64,000 nucleotides of DNA, taken from JAGSOU01 sp049974865. GTDB lineage: Bacteria; Pseudomonadota; Alphaproteobacteria; Rhodobacterales; Rhodobacteraceae. Below the pieces are notes generated by a model. That model ran no database searches, was not told the DNA's origin, and worked only from the letters and a program-made list of their open reading frames with translations. The position numbers and the translations under genes are program-made. The stretch lies in assembly GCA_049974865.1 (NCBI GenBank), contig JBNGCX010000014.1, positions 1-64,000 on the forward strand, given 5' to 3'. Below are positions 42,778-52,175 of the stretch, piece after piece. The number at the start of each line of letters is the position of its first letter. The stretch's first letter is position 1.

Positions 42778-44004
42778 TCAGAGCGGGCGCCCGGTCATCA
42801 GCCGCGGCAGATCGCCCCCCAGCCCCGCCGCCTCGCGGATGAAGCGGCGGCGCAGGCCGGGCATGGCGTTGACCACCCCCATCCCGAGGTCGCGCGCCGC
42901 GCGCAGCAACGGGTTGTCGTTCGAGAAAAGCTTGTTGAACGCATCGGTCGCCGCGGCCAGCGTGGCCGTGTCCCAGCGCCGCCAGCGCTGGTAGCGTTCC
43001 AGCACGTCGATGGCGCCGATATCCTCGCCCCGGCGATGCGCCTTGACCACCACCTCGGCCAGCGCGCCCACGTCCCGCAGCCCCAGGTTCAGCCCCTGGC
43101 CCGCGATGGGGTGCACGCCATGCGCCGCATCGCCGACCAGCGCCAGCCGCGGTGCGACGAAGGCATTGGCCAGGGTCAGGTTCAGCGGATAGCTGAAACG
43201 CGTGCCCTCGAGATGGATATCGCCCAGGAAATCACCGAAGCGCGGGCGCAGGGCGGCGAGATACCCCGCGTTGTCCATCGCCTGAATGGCGGCGGCATTC
43301 TCATGCGTCTCGCTCCACACGATCGAGCAGCGGTTGCCAGGCAGCGGCAGGATGGCCAGTGGCCCCGGCGGCATGAAGAACTGGTGCGCGATGCCGTTAT
43401 GCGGCTTTTCGTGCCCGATGGCGCAAACCAGCGCCGTCTGGCCGTAGTCCCAGCCGGTGCGCTTGATGCCCGCGCGCTCGGCCACGCCGCTCTTGCGCCC
43501 GTCCGCGCCCACCAGCAGCGCGCCGCTCAGCGTCTTGCTCGAGGCCAGCGTCACGGTCACCGCGCCGGGCTGGACATCCTGCGCGACCACGGTCTCGCCC
43601 GACAGGTGGGTGATGCGCGGTTCGTCGGCCATGGCCTCAAGCATGGCGTGGCGCAGGTAGCGATCCTCGAGCATGTAGCCCATCGGGCCTTCTTCGATCT
43701 CGGCATGGTCGAATTCCAGCACGAAGGGCGAGGGCCCGGCACCGGCATGCCCGTCGCTGGCCTTGACGCCCAGGATCGGCTGCGCATTGTCCGCCAGCCC
43801 CTGCCACAGCCCCAACGCCTGCAACAGCCGCTGCGAGGCCAGCGCCAGCGCATAGGCGCGGCCGTCGAATTCCGCGTCGTCGCGGGTTTCCAGGGGCAGG
43901 GCGTCGATCACCGTCACGCTCAGCCCGTTCTGGGCCAGGGCAAGGGCCAGCGCGGGCCCGTTCAGCCCGCCGCCCACAATCAGCACGTCGGAATCATGTG
44001 TCAT
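42778..44004 (-). CDS. UbiH/UbiF-family FAD monooxygenase
   Basis: A 408-residue FAD hydroxylase: VLIVGGGLNGPALALALAQNG at the N-terminus, the DG motif GALLVGADGRKSGVAE, and the second FAD segment ALVGDAAHGVHPIAGQGLN. It hydroxylates the ubiquinone ring; whether C6 or another position cannot be told. ATG at 44004 gives the usual start; the open frame runs to 44040. Divergent from the amidase gene. Confidence 0.9.
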   Translation of the reverse strand: MTHDSDVLIVGGGLNGPALALALAQNGLSVTVIDALPLETRDDAEFDGRAYALALASQRLLQALGLWQGLADNAQPILGVKASDGHAGAGPSPFVLEFDHAEIEEGPMGYMLEDRYLRHAMLEAMADEPRITHLSGETVVAQDVQPGAVTVTLASSKTLSGALLVGADGRKSGVAERAGIKRTGWDYGQTALVCAIGHEKPHNGIAHQFFMPPGPLAILPLPGNRCSIVWSETHENAAAIQAMDNAGYLAALRPRFGDFLGDIHLEGTRFSYPLNLTLANAFVAPRLALVGDAAHGVHPIAGQGLNLGLRDVGALAEVVVKAHRRGEDIGAIDVLERYQRWRRWDTATLAAATDAFNKLFSNDNPLLRAARDLGMGVVNAMPGLRRRFIREAAGLGGDLPRLMTGRPL

Positions 44005-44087
44005 GGCCCTCAATATGATCGCGCGGGCGGGATTGTCCATGTGCCGCGCTGCCGCTACCGTCGGCGCGCAACGAACGGAGGGCGGCG

Positions 44088-45419
44088 ATGAGCACGGACT
44101 GGCTGAACATGACGGCGGCGGAGCTGGGGCGCGGGATCGGCGCGGGCGAGATCGACCCCGTGGCGCTGTGCGAGACCTATTTGGAGGCCATCGCCACCCA
44201 TGCCGAGGCCGGGCGCATCTATGCTCGCACCACGCCCGACCGTGCCCGGGCCGAAGCCGCCGCCGCCGCCAAACGCGCCAAGTCGGGGCACCGGCTGGGG
44301 CCGCTCGACGGTGTGCCGATCTCGTGGAAGGACCTCTTTGACACCGCCGGCGTGGCGACCGAGGCGGGCTCGGCCCTGCTGGAGGGCCGTGTGCCCGACC
44401 GCGATGCCGAGGTGCTGCGCAACGCCACCGCGGCAGGGCTGGTCTGCCTCGGCAAGACCCACATGTCGGAGCTTGCCTTCTCGGGCCTCGGCCTGAACCC
44501 GGTGACCGAGACGCCGCCCTGCGTGAACGATGCGGGCGCGGTGCCCGGCGGATCGTCCTCGGGCGCGGCGACCTCGGTGGCCTTCGGGCTGGCGGCCTGC
44601 GGGATCGGCTCGGACACCGGCGGCTCGGTACGCATCCCCGCGGCCTGGAACGACCTGGTGGGGCTGAAGACCACGCCGGAGCGGGTGTCCTGCGACGGCG
44701 TGGTGCCGCTGGCGGCGAAGTTCGACACCGTGGGGCCGCTCTGCCGCTCGGTCGAGGACGCGGCGCTGATGCTGGCCGCGCTGGAGGGCGGCAAGCCGGC
44801 GGACCTGCGCGGGGCGCGCCTCACGGGCGCCCGCCTGCTGGTGCTGCGGGACTATGCCCATGACGGCGTGCGCGATGCCCCCCGCGCGGCATTCGAAAGC
44901 GCCGTAGAGCGCCTGCAGGCTGCCGGCGCGGCGGTGGACCATGCCGACATGCCCGAGGTGGACGAGGCCATGACCATGGCCCCGGTCCTGTTCACCACCG
45001 AGGCCTACGGCACCTGGAAGGACGTGATCGAGGCCGCCCCCGAAAAGATGTTCCCGCAGATCCTGGAACGTTTCCGGGCCGGCGGCTCGTTCTCGGGGGC
45101 CGATTACGTGGCGGCCTGGCAGCGGTTGGACGCGCTGCGCGCCACCTATCTGGACAAGACAGCCCCGTATGACGCCGTGATAGTGCCCACCGCGCCCAAC
45201 CTGCCGCCGGAGGTGGACCGGCTGATGAGCGATCACGATTATTACGTCACCGAGAACCTGCTGACCCTGCGCAACACCCGCATCGGCAACCTGATGGGGC
45301 TGGCGGGGCTGAGCCTGCCCACCGGCGTGCCCTCCTGCGGCATCATGTTCCTGACCCCGCCGATGAGCGAGGAACGCCTTTTGCGGCTGGGCGCGGCGGC
45401 CGAGGCGGCGCTGGCCTAA
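44088..45419 (+). CDS. Amidase signature enzyme
   Basis: A 443-residue amidase (GatA-like fold). The Ser-cisSer-Lys triad is visible: Lys81 in GVPISWKDLFD, Ser156/157 in PGGSSSGAATS, and nucleophile Ser180 in GSDTGGSVRIP. The C-terminus lacks the tRNA-dependent GatA context, and no gatB or gatC adjoins, so it is a stand-alone amidase with unknown substrate. The stop is followed by a modest terminator. Confidence 0.92.
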   Translation: MSTDWLNMTAAELGRGIGAGEIDPVALCETYLEAIATHAEAGRIYARTTPDRARAEAAAAAKRAKSGHRLGPLDGVPISWKDLFDTAGVATEAGSALLEGRVPDRDAEVLRNATAAGLVCLGKTHMSELAFSGLGLNPVTETPPCVNDAGAVPGGSSSGAATSVAFGLAACGIGSDTGGSVRIPAAWNDLVGLKTTPERVSCDGVVPLAAKFDTVGPLCRSVEDAALMLAALEGGKPADLRGARLTGARLLVLRDYAHDGVRDAPRAAFESAVERLQAAGAAVDHADMPEVDEAMTMAPVLFTTEAYGTWKDVIEAAPEKMFPQILERFRAGGSFSGADYVAAWQRLDALRATYLDKTAPYDAVIVPTAPNLPPEVDRLMSDHDYYVTENLLTLRNTRIGNLMGLAGLSLPTGVPSCGIMFLTPPMSEERLLRLGAAAEAALA

Positions 45420-45431
45420 ATGCCACATTCC

Positions 45432-45465
45432 GGGCCGCCAAGGGCCGGGATTCGCGGCCTTTTTC
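45432..45465 (+). terminator. Probable terminator after the amidase gene
   Basis: A 6-bp GC stem (45433-45438 with 45454-45459), large loop, then five T. Modest stem, but placed 13 bases past the stop. Confidence 0.6.
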
Positions 45466-45549
45466 TGGACCGGCCCGGAAACACCGGCTAAGGTGGGCGC
45501 AAACGGGGCGCAACGACCCCGACCCCTGAGGCAGACATAGAACGGTCCC

Positions 45550-46731
45550 ATGACGTTCCCCGAGCGGTTTTCGAACCTGCCAGAATACGCGTTTCCGCGG
45601 CTGCGGAGCCTTCTCGACGCGCACGCGCCGGGCGGCGCGGTCATGCATATGACCATCGGCGAGCCCAAGCACGCCTTCCCGCCCTGGGTGGCGCAGATCA
45701 TCGCGGAAAATGCCGAGGGATTCGGGAAATACCCACCCAACGAGGGCACGCCCGAGCTGCGCGCCGCGATTGCCGACTGGATCGCGCGCCGCTATGGCGT
45801 CACGGCCGATGCCGAGACGCAGATTACCGTGCTGAACGGCACGCGCGAGGGGTTGTTTAACGCTGCCCTCGCGCTCTGCCCCGAAGAGGTCCGCAGCCAG
45901 CGCCCCGTGATCCTGATGCCGAACCCGTTCTACCAGGTCTACGCCGTGGCCGCGCTCGCCGTGGGGGCGGAGCCGGTCTATGTTCCGGCCGGGCCTGAGA
46001 CCGGGTTTCTGCCGGATTACGGGGCGCTGAATGCGGATCTGCTGAATCGGGTGGCGATCGCCTATATCTGCTCGCCCTCCAATCCGCAGGGCGCGGTGGC
46101 GGACGAGGCGTATTGGCGCGACCTGGTCGCGCTGGCCGAGAAGCACGATTTCCAGGTCTTCGCGGATGAGTGCTATTCCGAGATCTACCGCGACGCCGCG
46201 CCGGTGGGCGCGCTGCAGGTGGCCGAGGCGATGGGCGCCGATCCCGAGCGGGTGGTGATCTTCCATTCGCTGTCGAAACGCTCGAACCTGCCCGGGCTGC
46301 GCTCGGGTTTCGTGGCGGGCGGGTCCGAAAGCATCGCGCGGGTCAAGCAGCTGCGCGCCTATGCCGGCGCGCCCCTGCCGCTGCCCTTGCAGCGTGTGGC
46401 CGAAAAGGTCTGGGCCGACGAGGCGCATGTCGAGGAAAACCGCGCGCTCTACCGTGAGAAATTCGAGATCGCGGACGAGGTCTTCGCCGGGCTGCCGGGA
46501 TACATGCCGCCGCAGGCGGGGTTCTTCTTGTGGCTGCCGGTCGAGGATGGCGAGGCCGCGGCGCTGAAGCTGTGGCAGGAAACCGGCGTGCGCGTGCTGC
46601 CCGGCGCCTATCTGGCGCGCGAGGTGGACGGCCGCAATCCGGGCAAGGGATTTATCCGGGTCGCCATGGTGGCCCCAAAACAAGAAATGCAGCGCGGGCT
46701 GACCACGCTCCGCGACTGCCTCTACGGATAA
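45550..46731 (+). CDS. Class I/II aminotransferase (succinyl-DAP aminotransferase-like)
   Basis: A 393-residue PLP enzyme: MTIGEPKHAFPPWV, NGTREGLFNAALALC, PNPFYQVY, ADECYSEIY and the PLP Lys (about 244) in HSLSKRSNLPGLRSGF. The EPKH..PP start is shared with DapC-type succinyldiaminopimelate transaminases of lysine/peptidoglycan synthesis, and I favour that, though other substrates are possible. It lies 13 bases upstream of ftsK. Confidence 0.85.
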   Translation: MTFPERFSNLPEYAFPRLRSLLDAHAPGGAVMHMTIGEPKHAFPPWVAQIIAENAEGFGKYPPNEGTPELRAAIADWIARRYGVTADAETQITVLNGTREGLFNAALALCPEEVRSQRPVILMPNPFYQVYAVAALAVGAEPVYVPAGPETGFLPDYGALNADLLNRVAIAYICSPSNPQGAVADEAYWRDLVALAEKHDFQVFADECYSEIYRDAAPVGALQVAEAMGADPERVVIFHSLSKRSNLPGLRSGFVAGGSESIARVKQLRAYAGAPLPLPLQRVAEKVWADEAHVEENRALYREKFEIADEVFAGLPGYMPPQAGFFLWLPVEDGEAAALKLWQETGVRVLPGAYLAREVDGRNPGKGFIRVAMVAPKQEMQRGLTTLRDCLYG

Positions 46732-46744
46732 GGGACAGGAGCAG

Positions 46745-49528
46745 ATGGCATCGTATCAGATGAAACAGCGCGACCCTCTTTTCGATTCCAACATGCAGGC
46801 CGTGATCGAGCGGCGCGGCAAGGAATTGCTGGGCCTCGGCCTGATTGCGCTGGGGGTTCTGGTGGCGATGATGCTGGGTTCCTACGTGCCCGAGGACCCG
46901 AGCTGGCTGTCGGCCACCGATGAGCCGGCGGCGAATATGCTGGGCCGCACCGGCGCGATGATCGCGTCGCCGCTCTACATCATCGCCGGGCTGGGCAGCT
47001 GGGGGCTGGCCGTCTGCCTGGCGGGCTGGGGCCTGCGCTTTGTGCTGCACCGGGGCGAGGAGCGGGCGGTCGGCCGGCTGATCTTCGCCCCCATCGGTAT
47101 CGCGCTGGGCTCGGTCTATGCCTCGACGCTGGTGCCGTCCGAGGCCTGGACCCACAGTTTCGGCCTGGGCGGCCTGTTCGGCGACACGGTGCTGGCGGCG
47201 ATCTTGAACATCCTCCCCATGGGCGCGGCGCTGGGGCTGAAGCTGATGGCGTTTCTCGCCGGTGTGGCGCTGGTGGCGATGGCGCTGTTCGTGCTGGGCT
47301 TCGACGGGCGCGAGCTGCGGCTCACCGGGCGCTTCCTGCTGGTGGGCATGATCATGGCCTATGGCAGCTTGATGACCCTTCTGGGCCGGGGCGCCACGGG
47401 CGCCGTGGAGGGCGCGCAGGCCTGGCAGGCCCGCCGCCAGGCCCGCCGCGACGCGGTGATCGAGGATGACGAGCCGTTTGACGAAGAGGAATACGCCCCC
47501 GCCCCGCTGGCCGCGCCCGAGCCGCGCGCCAAGGCCGGCCTGCTGTCCCGCGTGCCCAGCCTGATCAAGCGTGCGTCGGACCCGGAGCCGGAACTGGTGG
47601 AACCCGAATTCCCGTCCGAGGAGCCGGTCCCGTCGGTTTCGGAAGACCGCATCAAGGCAAAGATCGCCGATGTCATCAAGTCGCGCGCCCGCCAGCAGCA
47701 GAGCCTGCAGGTCCGTCGACCCGAGCCGCCGGTCGCGCGCAACCGCGGCCCGCAGCCCCTGGTCGCCGATACTGCGCCGCGCATGGCCGCCCCGGCCGAG
47801 CCGCCGGTCACCGCCGAGCAGGCGCGGATGCCCGCGGCCGCGGAGACGACCGATGCCTTTGCCGCCGATCCCCAGCCGGTGCCGGCACAGGCCTACACCC
47901 CGCCCGCGCCCGAGCCGCGCAAGGTGGTGCAGCACCCGGTCAAGAAACCCGTCCAGCCGTCGCGCCAGGCCCAGGCCGAGGCGCAGCCGGCGCTGCAATT
48001 CGACGAGGCGGCGGCCGAGTATGAGCACCCGCCCCTGTCGTTGCTGACCAACCCGGTCAGCGTCGAGCGCCACCACCTCTCGGACGAGGCGCTGGAAGAG
48101 AACGCGCGGATGCTGGAGAACGTGCTCGACGATTACGGCGTGAAGGGCGAGATCGTCTCGGTCCGTCCCGGCCCCGTGGTCACCATGTACGAGCTGGAGC
48201 CGGCGCCGGGCCTCAAGGCCAGCCGCGTGATCGGCCTGGCCGACGACATCGCGCGCAGCATGTCGGCGCTGTCGGCGCGCGTTTCCACCGTGCCCGGGCG
48301 CAGCGTGATCGGCATCGAGCTGCCCAACGCCAACCGCGAAAAGGTGGTCCTGCGCGAGATCCTGGCCGACCGCAGCTTCGGCGACACCAACATGCGCCTG
48401 CCGCTGGCGCTGGGCAAGGATATCGGCGGCGGCCCGGTTGTGGCCAACCTGGCCAAGATGCCCCACCTGCTGATTGCGGGCACCACGGGCTCGGGCAAGT
48501 CGGTTGCGATCAACACCATGATCCTGTCGCTGCTCTACAAGCTGACGCCCGAGGAATGCCGGTTGATCATGATCGACCCCAAGATGCTGGAACTCAGCGT
48601 CTATGACGGCATCCCGCACCTGCTGAGCCCCGTCGTCACCGACCCCAAGAAGGCCGTGGTGGCCCTGAAATGGGTCGTGGGCGAGATGGAGGAGCGCTAT
48701 CGCAAGATGTCCAAGATGGGCGTGCGCAACATCGAGGGTTACAACGGCCGCGTACGCGACGCGCTCGCCAAGGGCGAGATGTTCTCGCGCACGGTCCAGA
48801 CGGGCTTTGACGAGGAAACCGGCGACCCGATCTTCGAGACCGAGGAGTTCCAGCCCAAGGCGCTGCCGTATATCGTGGTGATCGTCGACGAGATGGCCGA
48901 CCTCATGATGGTCGCGGGCAAGGAGATCGAGGCCTGCATCCAGCGCCTGGCGCAGATGGCGCGGGCGAGCGGCATCCACCTTATCATGGCCACGCAGCGC
49001 CCCTCGGTCGACGTGATCACCGGCACCATCAAGGCGAACTTCCCCACCCGGATCAGCTTCCAGGTGACCTCGAAGGTCGACAGCCGCACTATCCTGGGCG
49101 AGCAGGGGGCAGAGCAACTGCTGGGCATGGGCGACATGCTGTACATGGCGGGCGGGGCCCGGATCACCCGCGTGCACGGCCCCTTCGTCTCCGACGAGGA
49201 AGTCGAGGAGATCGTCAACTACCTCAAGGCCTACGGCCCGCCCGATTACGTCGGCGGGGTCGTGGACGGCCCCGACGAGGAGAAGGAAAGCGATATCGAC
49301 CTGGTGCTGGGCCTGGGCGGCAACACCAATTCCGAGGATGCGCTTTACGACCAGGCCGTGGCGATCGTTCTGAAGGACCGCAAATGCTCCACCTCCTACA
49401 TCCAGCGCAAGCTGGCCATCGGCTACAACAAGGCCGCGCGGCTGGTCGAGCAGATGGAGGAAGAGGGCGTGGTCTCGGCCTCCAACCATGTCGGCAAGCG
49501 CGAGATCCTGGTGCCTGAGCAACATTAG
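46745..49528 (+). CDS. ftsK: DNA translocase FtsK
   Basis: A 927-residue septal DNA pump. The N-terminus has about four membrane helices (to about residue 215), then a Pro/Ala-rich linker, and the motor with Walker A GTTGSGKSVAINTM (about 578) and Walker B YIVVIVDEMADLMM. The C-terminal gamma winged helix (CSTSYIQRKLAIGYNKAARLVEQMEEEG) reads KOPS sites and activates XerD at dif. It clears chromosomes from the septum at division. lolA follows 66 bases later. Confidence 0.96.
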   Translation: MASYQMKQRDPLFDSNMQAVIERRGKELLGLGLIALGVLVAMMLGSYVPEDPSWLSATDEPAANMLGRTGAMIASPLYIIAGLGSWGLAVCLAGWGLRFVLHRGEERAVGRLIFAPIGIALGSVYASTLVPSEAWTHSFGLGGLFGDTVLAAILNILPMGAALGLKLMAFLAGVALVAMALFVLGFDGRELRLTGRFLLVGMIMAYGSLMTLLGRGATGAVEGAQAWQARRQARRDAVIEDDEPFDEEEYAPAPLAAPEPRAKAGLLSRVPSLIKRASDPEPELVEPEFPSEEPVPSVSEDRIKAKIADVIKSRARQQQSLQVRRPEPPVARNRGPQPLVADTAPRMAAPAEPPVTAEQARMPAAAETTDAFAADPQPVPAQAYTPPAPEPRKVVQHPVKKPVQPSRQAQAEAQPALQFDEAAAEYEHPPLSLLTNPVSVERHHLSDEALEENARMLENVLDDYGVKGEIVSVRPGPVVTMYELEPAPGLKASRVIGLADDIARSMSALSARVSTVPGRSVIGIELPNANREKVVLREILADRSFGDTNMRLPLALGKDIGGGPVVANLAKMPHLLIAGTTGSGKSVAINTMILSLLYKLTPEECRLIMIDPKMLELSVYDGIPHLLSPVVTDPKKAVVALKWVVGEMEERYRKMSKMGVRNIEGYNGRVRDALAKGEMFSRTVQTGFDEETGDPIFETEEFQPKALPYIVVIVDEMADLMMVAGKEIEACIQRLAQMARASGIHLIMATQRPSVDVITGTIKANFPTRISFQVTSKVDSRTILGEQGAEQLLGMGDMLYMAGGARITRVHGPFVSDEEVEEIVNYLKAYGPPDYVGGVVDGPDEEKESDIDLVLGLGGNTNSEDALYDQAVAIVLKDRKCSTSYIQRKLAIGYNKAARLVEQMEEEGVVSASNHVGKREILVPEQH

Positions 49529-49594
49529 GCCGGCGCACCGTTTCGTGAGCGTTTGCCCGGTGAAACCGCGGGCGCGAGGGATTAGATTGAGGGC

Positions 49595-50206
49595 ATGAAA
49601 GCACTGCACCTGATCCTTGCGCCCGCGCTCTGGGCCGCCACCGTCCTGCCCGGTTGGGCCGAGAAGATTCCGCTCGACGAGATCTCGGCCTATCTCAACG
49701 GGTTCACCACCGCGCAGGGGGAATTCACACAGATCAACGCCGACGGCTCGATCTCGACCGGCACGATTTACATCAAGCGCCCCGGGCGGGTGCGCTTTGA
49801 ATATGCCGAGCCCGACGACAGCCTGGTGATGGCCGGCGGCGGACAGGTGGCGATCTTCGACGCCAAGTCGAACCAACCGCCCGAGCAATACCCGCTCAAG
49901 CGCACGCCGCTGAACCTGATCCTGGAGCGCGAGGTCGACCTGGCCCGCGCCCAGATGGTGGTGGGCCATTCCAGCGAGGGGCCGGCCACCACCGTCGTGG
50001 CCCAGGACCCCGAGCATCCGGAATACGGCACGATCTCGCTGGTCTTCACCGACGACCCGGTGCAGCTCCGGCAATGGATCATCACCGCCGAGGACGGGTC
50101 GCAGACCACCGTGGTCCTTGGCGACATGGCCTTCGGGGCGGAGCTGTCCTCGCGCCTGTTCAACATTGTGCGCGAGGTGCAGGACCGGGGCCTGGTGGAT
50201 TACTAG
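49595..50206 (+). CDS. lolA: Outer-membrane lipoprotein carrier LolA
   Basis: A 203-residue periplasmic chaperone for lipoproteins: signal MKALHLILAPALWAATVLPGWA, then FTTAQGEFTQINADGSISTGTIYIKRPGRVRFEY, which is the LolA core strand pattern. It ferries lipoproteins from LolCDE to the outer membrane. ftsK-lolA is a conserved pair. Its TAG shares a CTAG with the stop of the converging SLT gene. Confidence 0.93.
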   Translation: MKALHLILAPALWAATVLPGWAEKIPLDEISAYLNGFTTAQGEFTQINADGSISTGTIYIKRPGRVRFEYAEPDDSLVMAGGGQVAIFDAKSNQPPEQYPLKRTPLNLILEREVDLARAQMVVGHSSEGPATTVVAQDPEHPEYGTISLVFTDDPVQLRQWIITAEDGSQTTVVLGDMAFGAELSSRLFNIVREVQDRGLVDY

Positions 50207-50778
50207 CGGCAGCGCCCGAGCTGCTGGCGGTACATCTCGGCGCGGTCGCCGACGCGGTCGGCCACCCGGATCAGCCACGACTTGCGGCGATAGCTGCCCC
50301 GCGCGAAGCCCGTGTGCCCCTCGTGATAGGCGAGATACTGGTTGCGCGCATCATGCAGAGAGACGCCGTTCTTCTCGCGCGTCTTGTTCATGTACCAGCC
50401 GATGAAATCGGTGGCGTCGCGAATCCTGTCGCGCTTGGCCCGGCGCTTGCCGGTCGACCGGCGGTATTCGTCCCAGGTGCCGTCCAGCGCCTGGCTATAG
50501 CCGTAGGCCGAGGATTGCCGCCCCATCGGAATCACCCCCAGCGCGAAGCGCAACGGCGTGCGGGCATCGCCGTCGAACTTGCTCTCCTGGTGGATGACGG
50601 CCATCTGCACATGCATCGGCACGCCCCAGCGGCGCTCGGTCTTGTGCATGGCGCGCCGGTATTTCGGGCGCTGGTCGAGAATGCTGCACGCATTGTCCAG
50701 ATTGCGCGGCGGTTTCCGGTCACCACCGCCGCAGCTTGCCAGCACAAGCACCATGATCACGAGAAGAACTCTGCTCAT
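50203..50778 (-). CDS. SLT-type lytic transglycosylase lipoprotein
   Basis: A 191-residue predicted lipoprotein. The signal MSRVLLVIMVLVLASC has the lipobox LASC. The domain has the SLT catalytic Glu in VIHQESKFDGDARTP, SSAYGYSQALDGTWDEYR and YLAYHEGHTGF. It cleaves the glycan strand of peptidoglycan with formation of anhydro-muramic acid, anchored in the outer membrane. Divergent from no neighbour; the AEC gene upstream is 75 bases away in the same direction. Confidence 0.88.
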   Translation of the reverse strand: MSRVLLVIMVLVLASCGGGDRKPPRNLDNACSILDQRPKYRRAMHKTERRWGVPMHVQMAVIHQESKFDGDARTPLRFALGVIPMGRQSSAYGYSQALDGTWDEYRRSTGKRRAKRDRIRDATDFIGWYMNKTREKNGVSLHDARNQYLAYHEGHTGFARGSYRRKSWLIRVADRVGDRAEMYRQQLGRCR

Positions 50779-50853
50779 CTGCCCCTCGTATTCTTGTCTT
50801 TTGCACGATCATAGCGAATCGCCGGCGGCGGCGAAAGGCGCTCTGCGCCGCAC

Positions 50854-51735
50854 TCAGATAAGAAAAGCGAGAGTAAGGGGGATCGTTCCGACCGAGAGCA
50901 GGGTGGAAACCACCACGAGGCCGGCCACCGCCTCCGACTCGGCGCCGTATTTCTCGGCCAGCAGGTAGGAGGTGACGGCCACCGGGGTGGAGACCTGCAG
51001 CACAAGCACCGCGAAGGGCACCGGGTCGAGTTGGAACAGCCGGCCCACGGCCACGCCCGCGGCGATGCATAGCACCACCTTGACTACCGACAGCCACACC
51101 GCCCGGCCCAACCGCCCGGGATGCAGCCGCGCCACGGCCACGCCCAGCGTGATCAGCATGATCGGAATCGCCATCTGCCCGATCAGCTTCAGCGTGTTGG
51201 TCAGGAAGGGCGGCGTCTCCCAGCCCTGCCACAGGAACAGCCCGCCCAACAGCGTCGCGCCCACCAGCGGCTCCTTGACCGCCTTGAGGACCGAGCCGCC
51301 GCCCGAGACCAGCCAGACCCCGAAGGTGAAGGAATAGATCGCCATCACGGCGAAAACGACCACGGCATAGCCGAGCCCGGCTTCGCCGAAGGCGAACAGC
51401 GCCAGCGGCAGGCCCATGTTGCCGGTATTGCCGAAGATGATCGGGGCCAGGTAGGTGCGGATGTCCAGCCGCGTCAGGGCGACCACGGCAAAGCACAGCA
51501 CCGTCACCGCCGCATAGGCGGCCACCGCGGCCAGCGACAGGGTGGTCAGCGCCTGCGGGTCGATCTCGGTCTGCATCAGCGCGGTGAAGATCAGGCAGGG
51601 GACCGACAGGGTCATGGCTAGCCGGGTAACGAATTCCACGCGGTATTCGAATCCCATCTTCACCCAGCCGAAGCCAATCGCGGCCAGCAGGAACACAGGC
51701 GCCACGATTTCAAGCACTGTCAGGACAAGGTTCAC
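50854..51735 (-). CDS. AEC (auxin efflux carrier) family transporter
   Basis: A 293-residue membrane protein with about ten helices in two repeats: NLVLTVLEIVAPVFLLAAIGF, FGNTGNMGLPLALFAFGE and VSTPVAVTSYLLAEKYG are family hallmarks. AEC carriers export or import organic acids or related anions; the substrate is unknown. It starts at GTG (51735) with AGGGGAAAC upstream. Divergent from hspQ. Confidence 0.9.
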   Translation of the reverse strand: MNLVLTVLEIVAPVFLLAAIGFGWVKMGFEYRVEFVTRLAMTLSVPCLIFTALMQTEIDPQALTTLSLAAVAAYAAVTVLCFAVVALTRLDIRTYLAPIIFGNTGNMGLPLALFAFGEAGLGYAVVVFAVMAIYSFTFGVWLVSGGGSVLKAVKEPLVGATLLGGLFLWQGWETPPFLTNTLKLIGQMAIPIMLITLGVAVARLHPGRLGRAVWLSVVKVVLCIAAGVAVGRLFQLDPVPFAVLVLQVSTPVAVTSYLLAEKYGAESEAVAGLVVVSTLLSVGTIPLTLAFLI

Positions 51736-51820
51736 AGATTGTTTCCCCTAATTATCGGGTGTCCGGATGGACATCACCCCGCGCGAAGGAGTAGTAAAGG
51801 CGCGTGAGGGGCGCAATCAA

Positions 51821-52147
51821 ATGCTGAAGTCGCACGCGAAATATCATCTCGGGCAGGTCGTCCGCCATCGGAAGCATCCCTTCCGGGGGGTGGTCTTCGA
51901 CGTGGACGCGATGTTCTCGAACACCGAGGAATGGTATCACGCCATCCCCGAGGACAGCCGCCCGTCCAAGGACCAGCCGTTCTACCACCTGCTGGCCGAG
52001 AACGATCACAGCTACTACGTCGCCTACGTGTCCGAGCAGAACCTGCTGCCCGACGACACCGGCGAGCCGGTGGACCATCCCGATCTCGAAGACCTGTTCG
52101 GCGAGTTCGAAGATGGCCACTACCCGCTGCAAGTCCAGCTGAACTAG
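51821..52147 (+). CDS. hspQ: Heat-shock protein HspQ
   Basis: A 108-residue protein: KYHLGQVVRHRKHPFRGVVFDVDAMFSNTEEWY and FYHLLAENDHSYYVAYVSEQNL are the HspQ/YccV signature (hemimethylated-DNA-binding-like fold). In E. coli HspQ adapts or boosts Lon degradation. ATG at 51821 is taken since homology begins there; the longer frame to 51767 is not needed. Confidence 0.92.
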   Translation: MLKSHAKYHLGQVVRHRKHPFRGVVFDVDAMFSNTEEWYHAIPEDSRPSKDQPFYHLLAENDHSYYVAYVSEQNLLPDDTGEPVDHPDLEDLFGEFEDGHYPLQVQLN

Positions 52148-52175
52148 GCCACGGTAGCGGCGGCTGGCGCCGGGC

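Noticed and set aside
46652..50278. 1208-codon minus-strand open frame opposite ftsK and lolA
   Set aside because: It spans two recognisable genes on the other strand and has the typical shadow composition.
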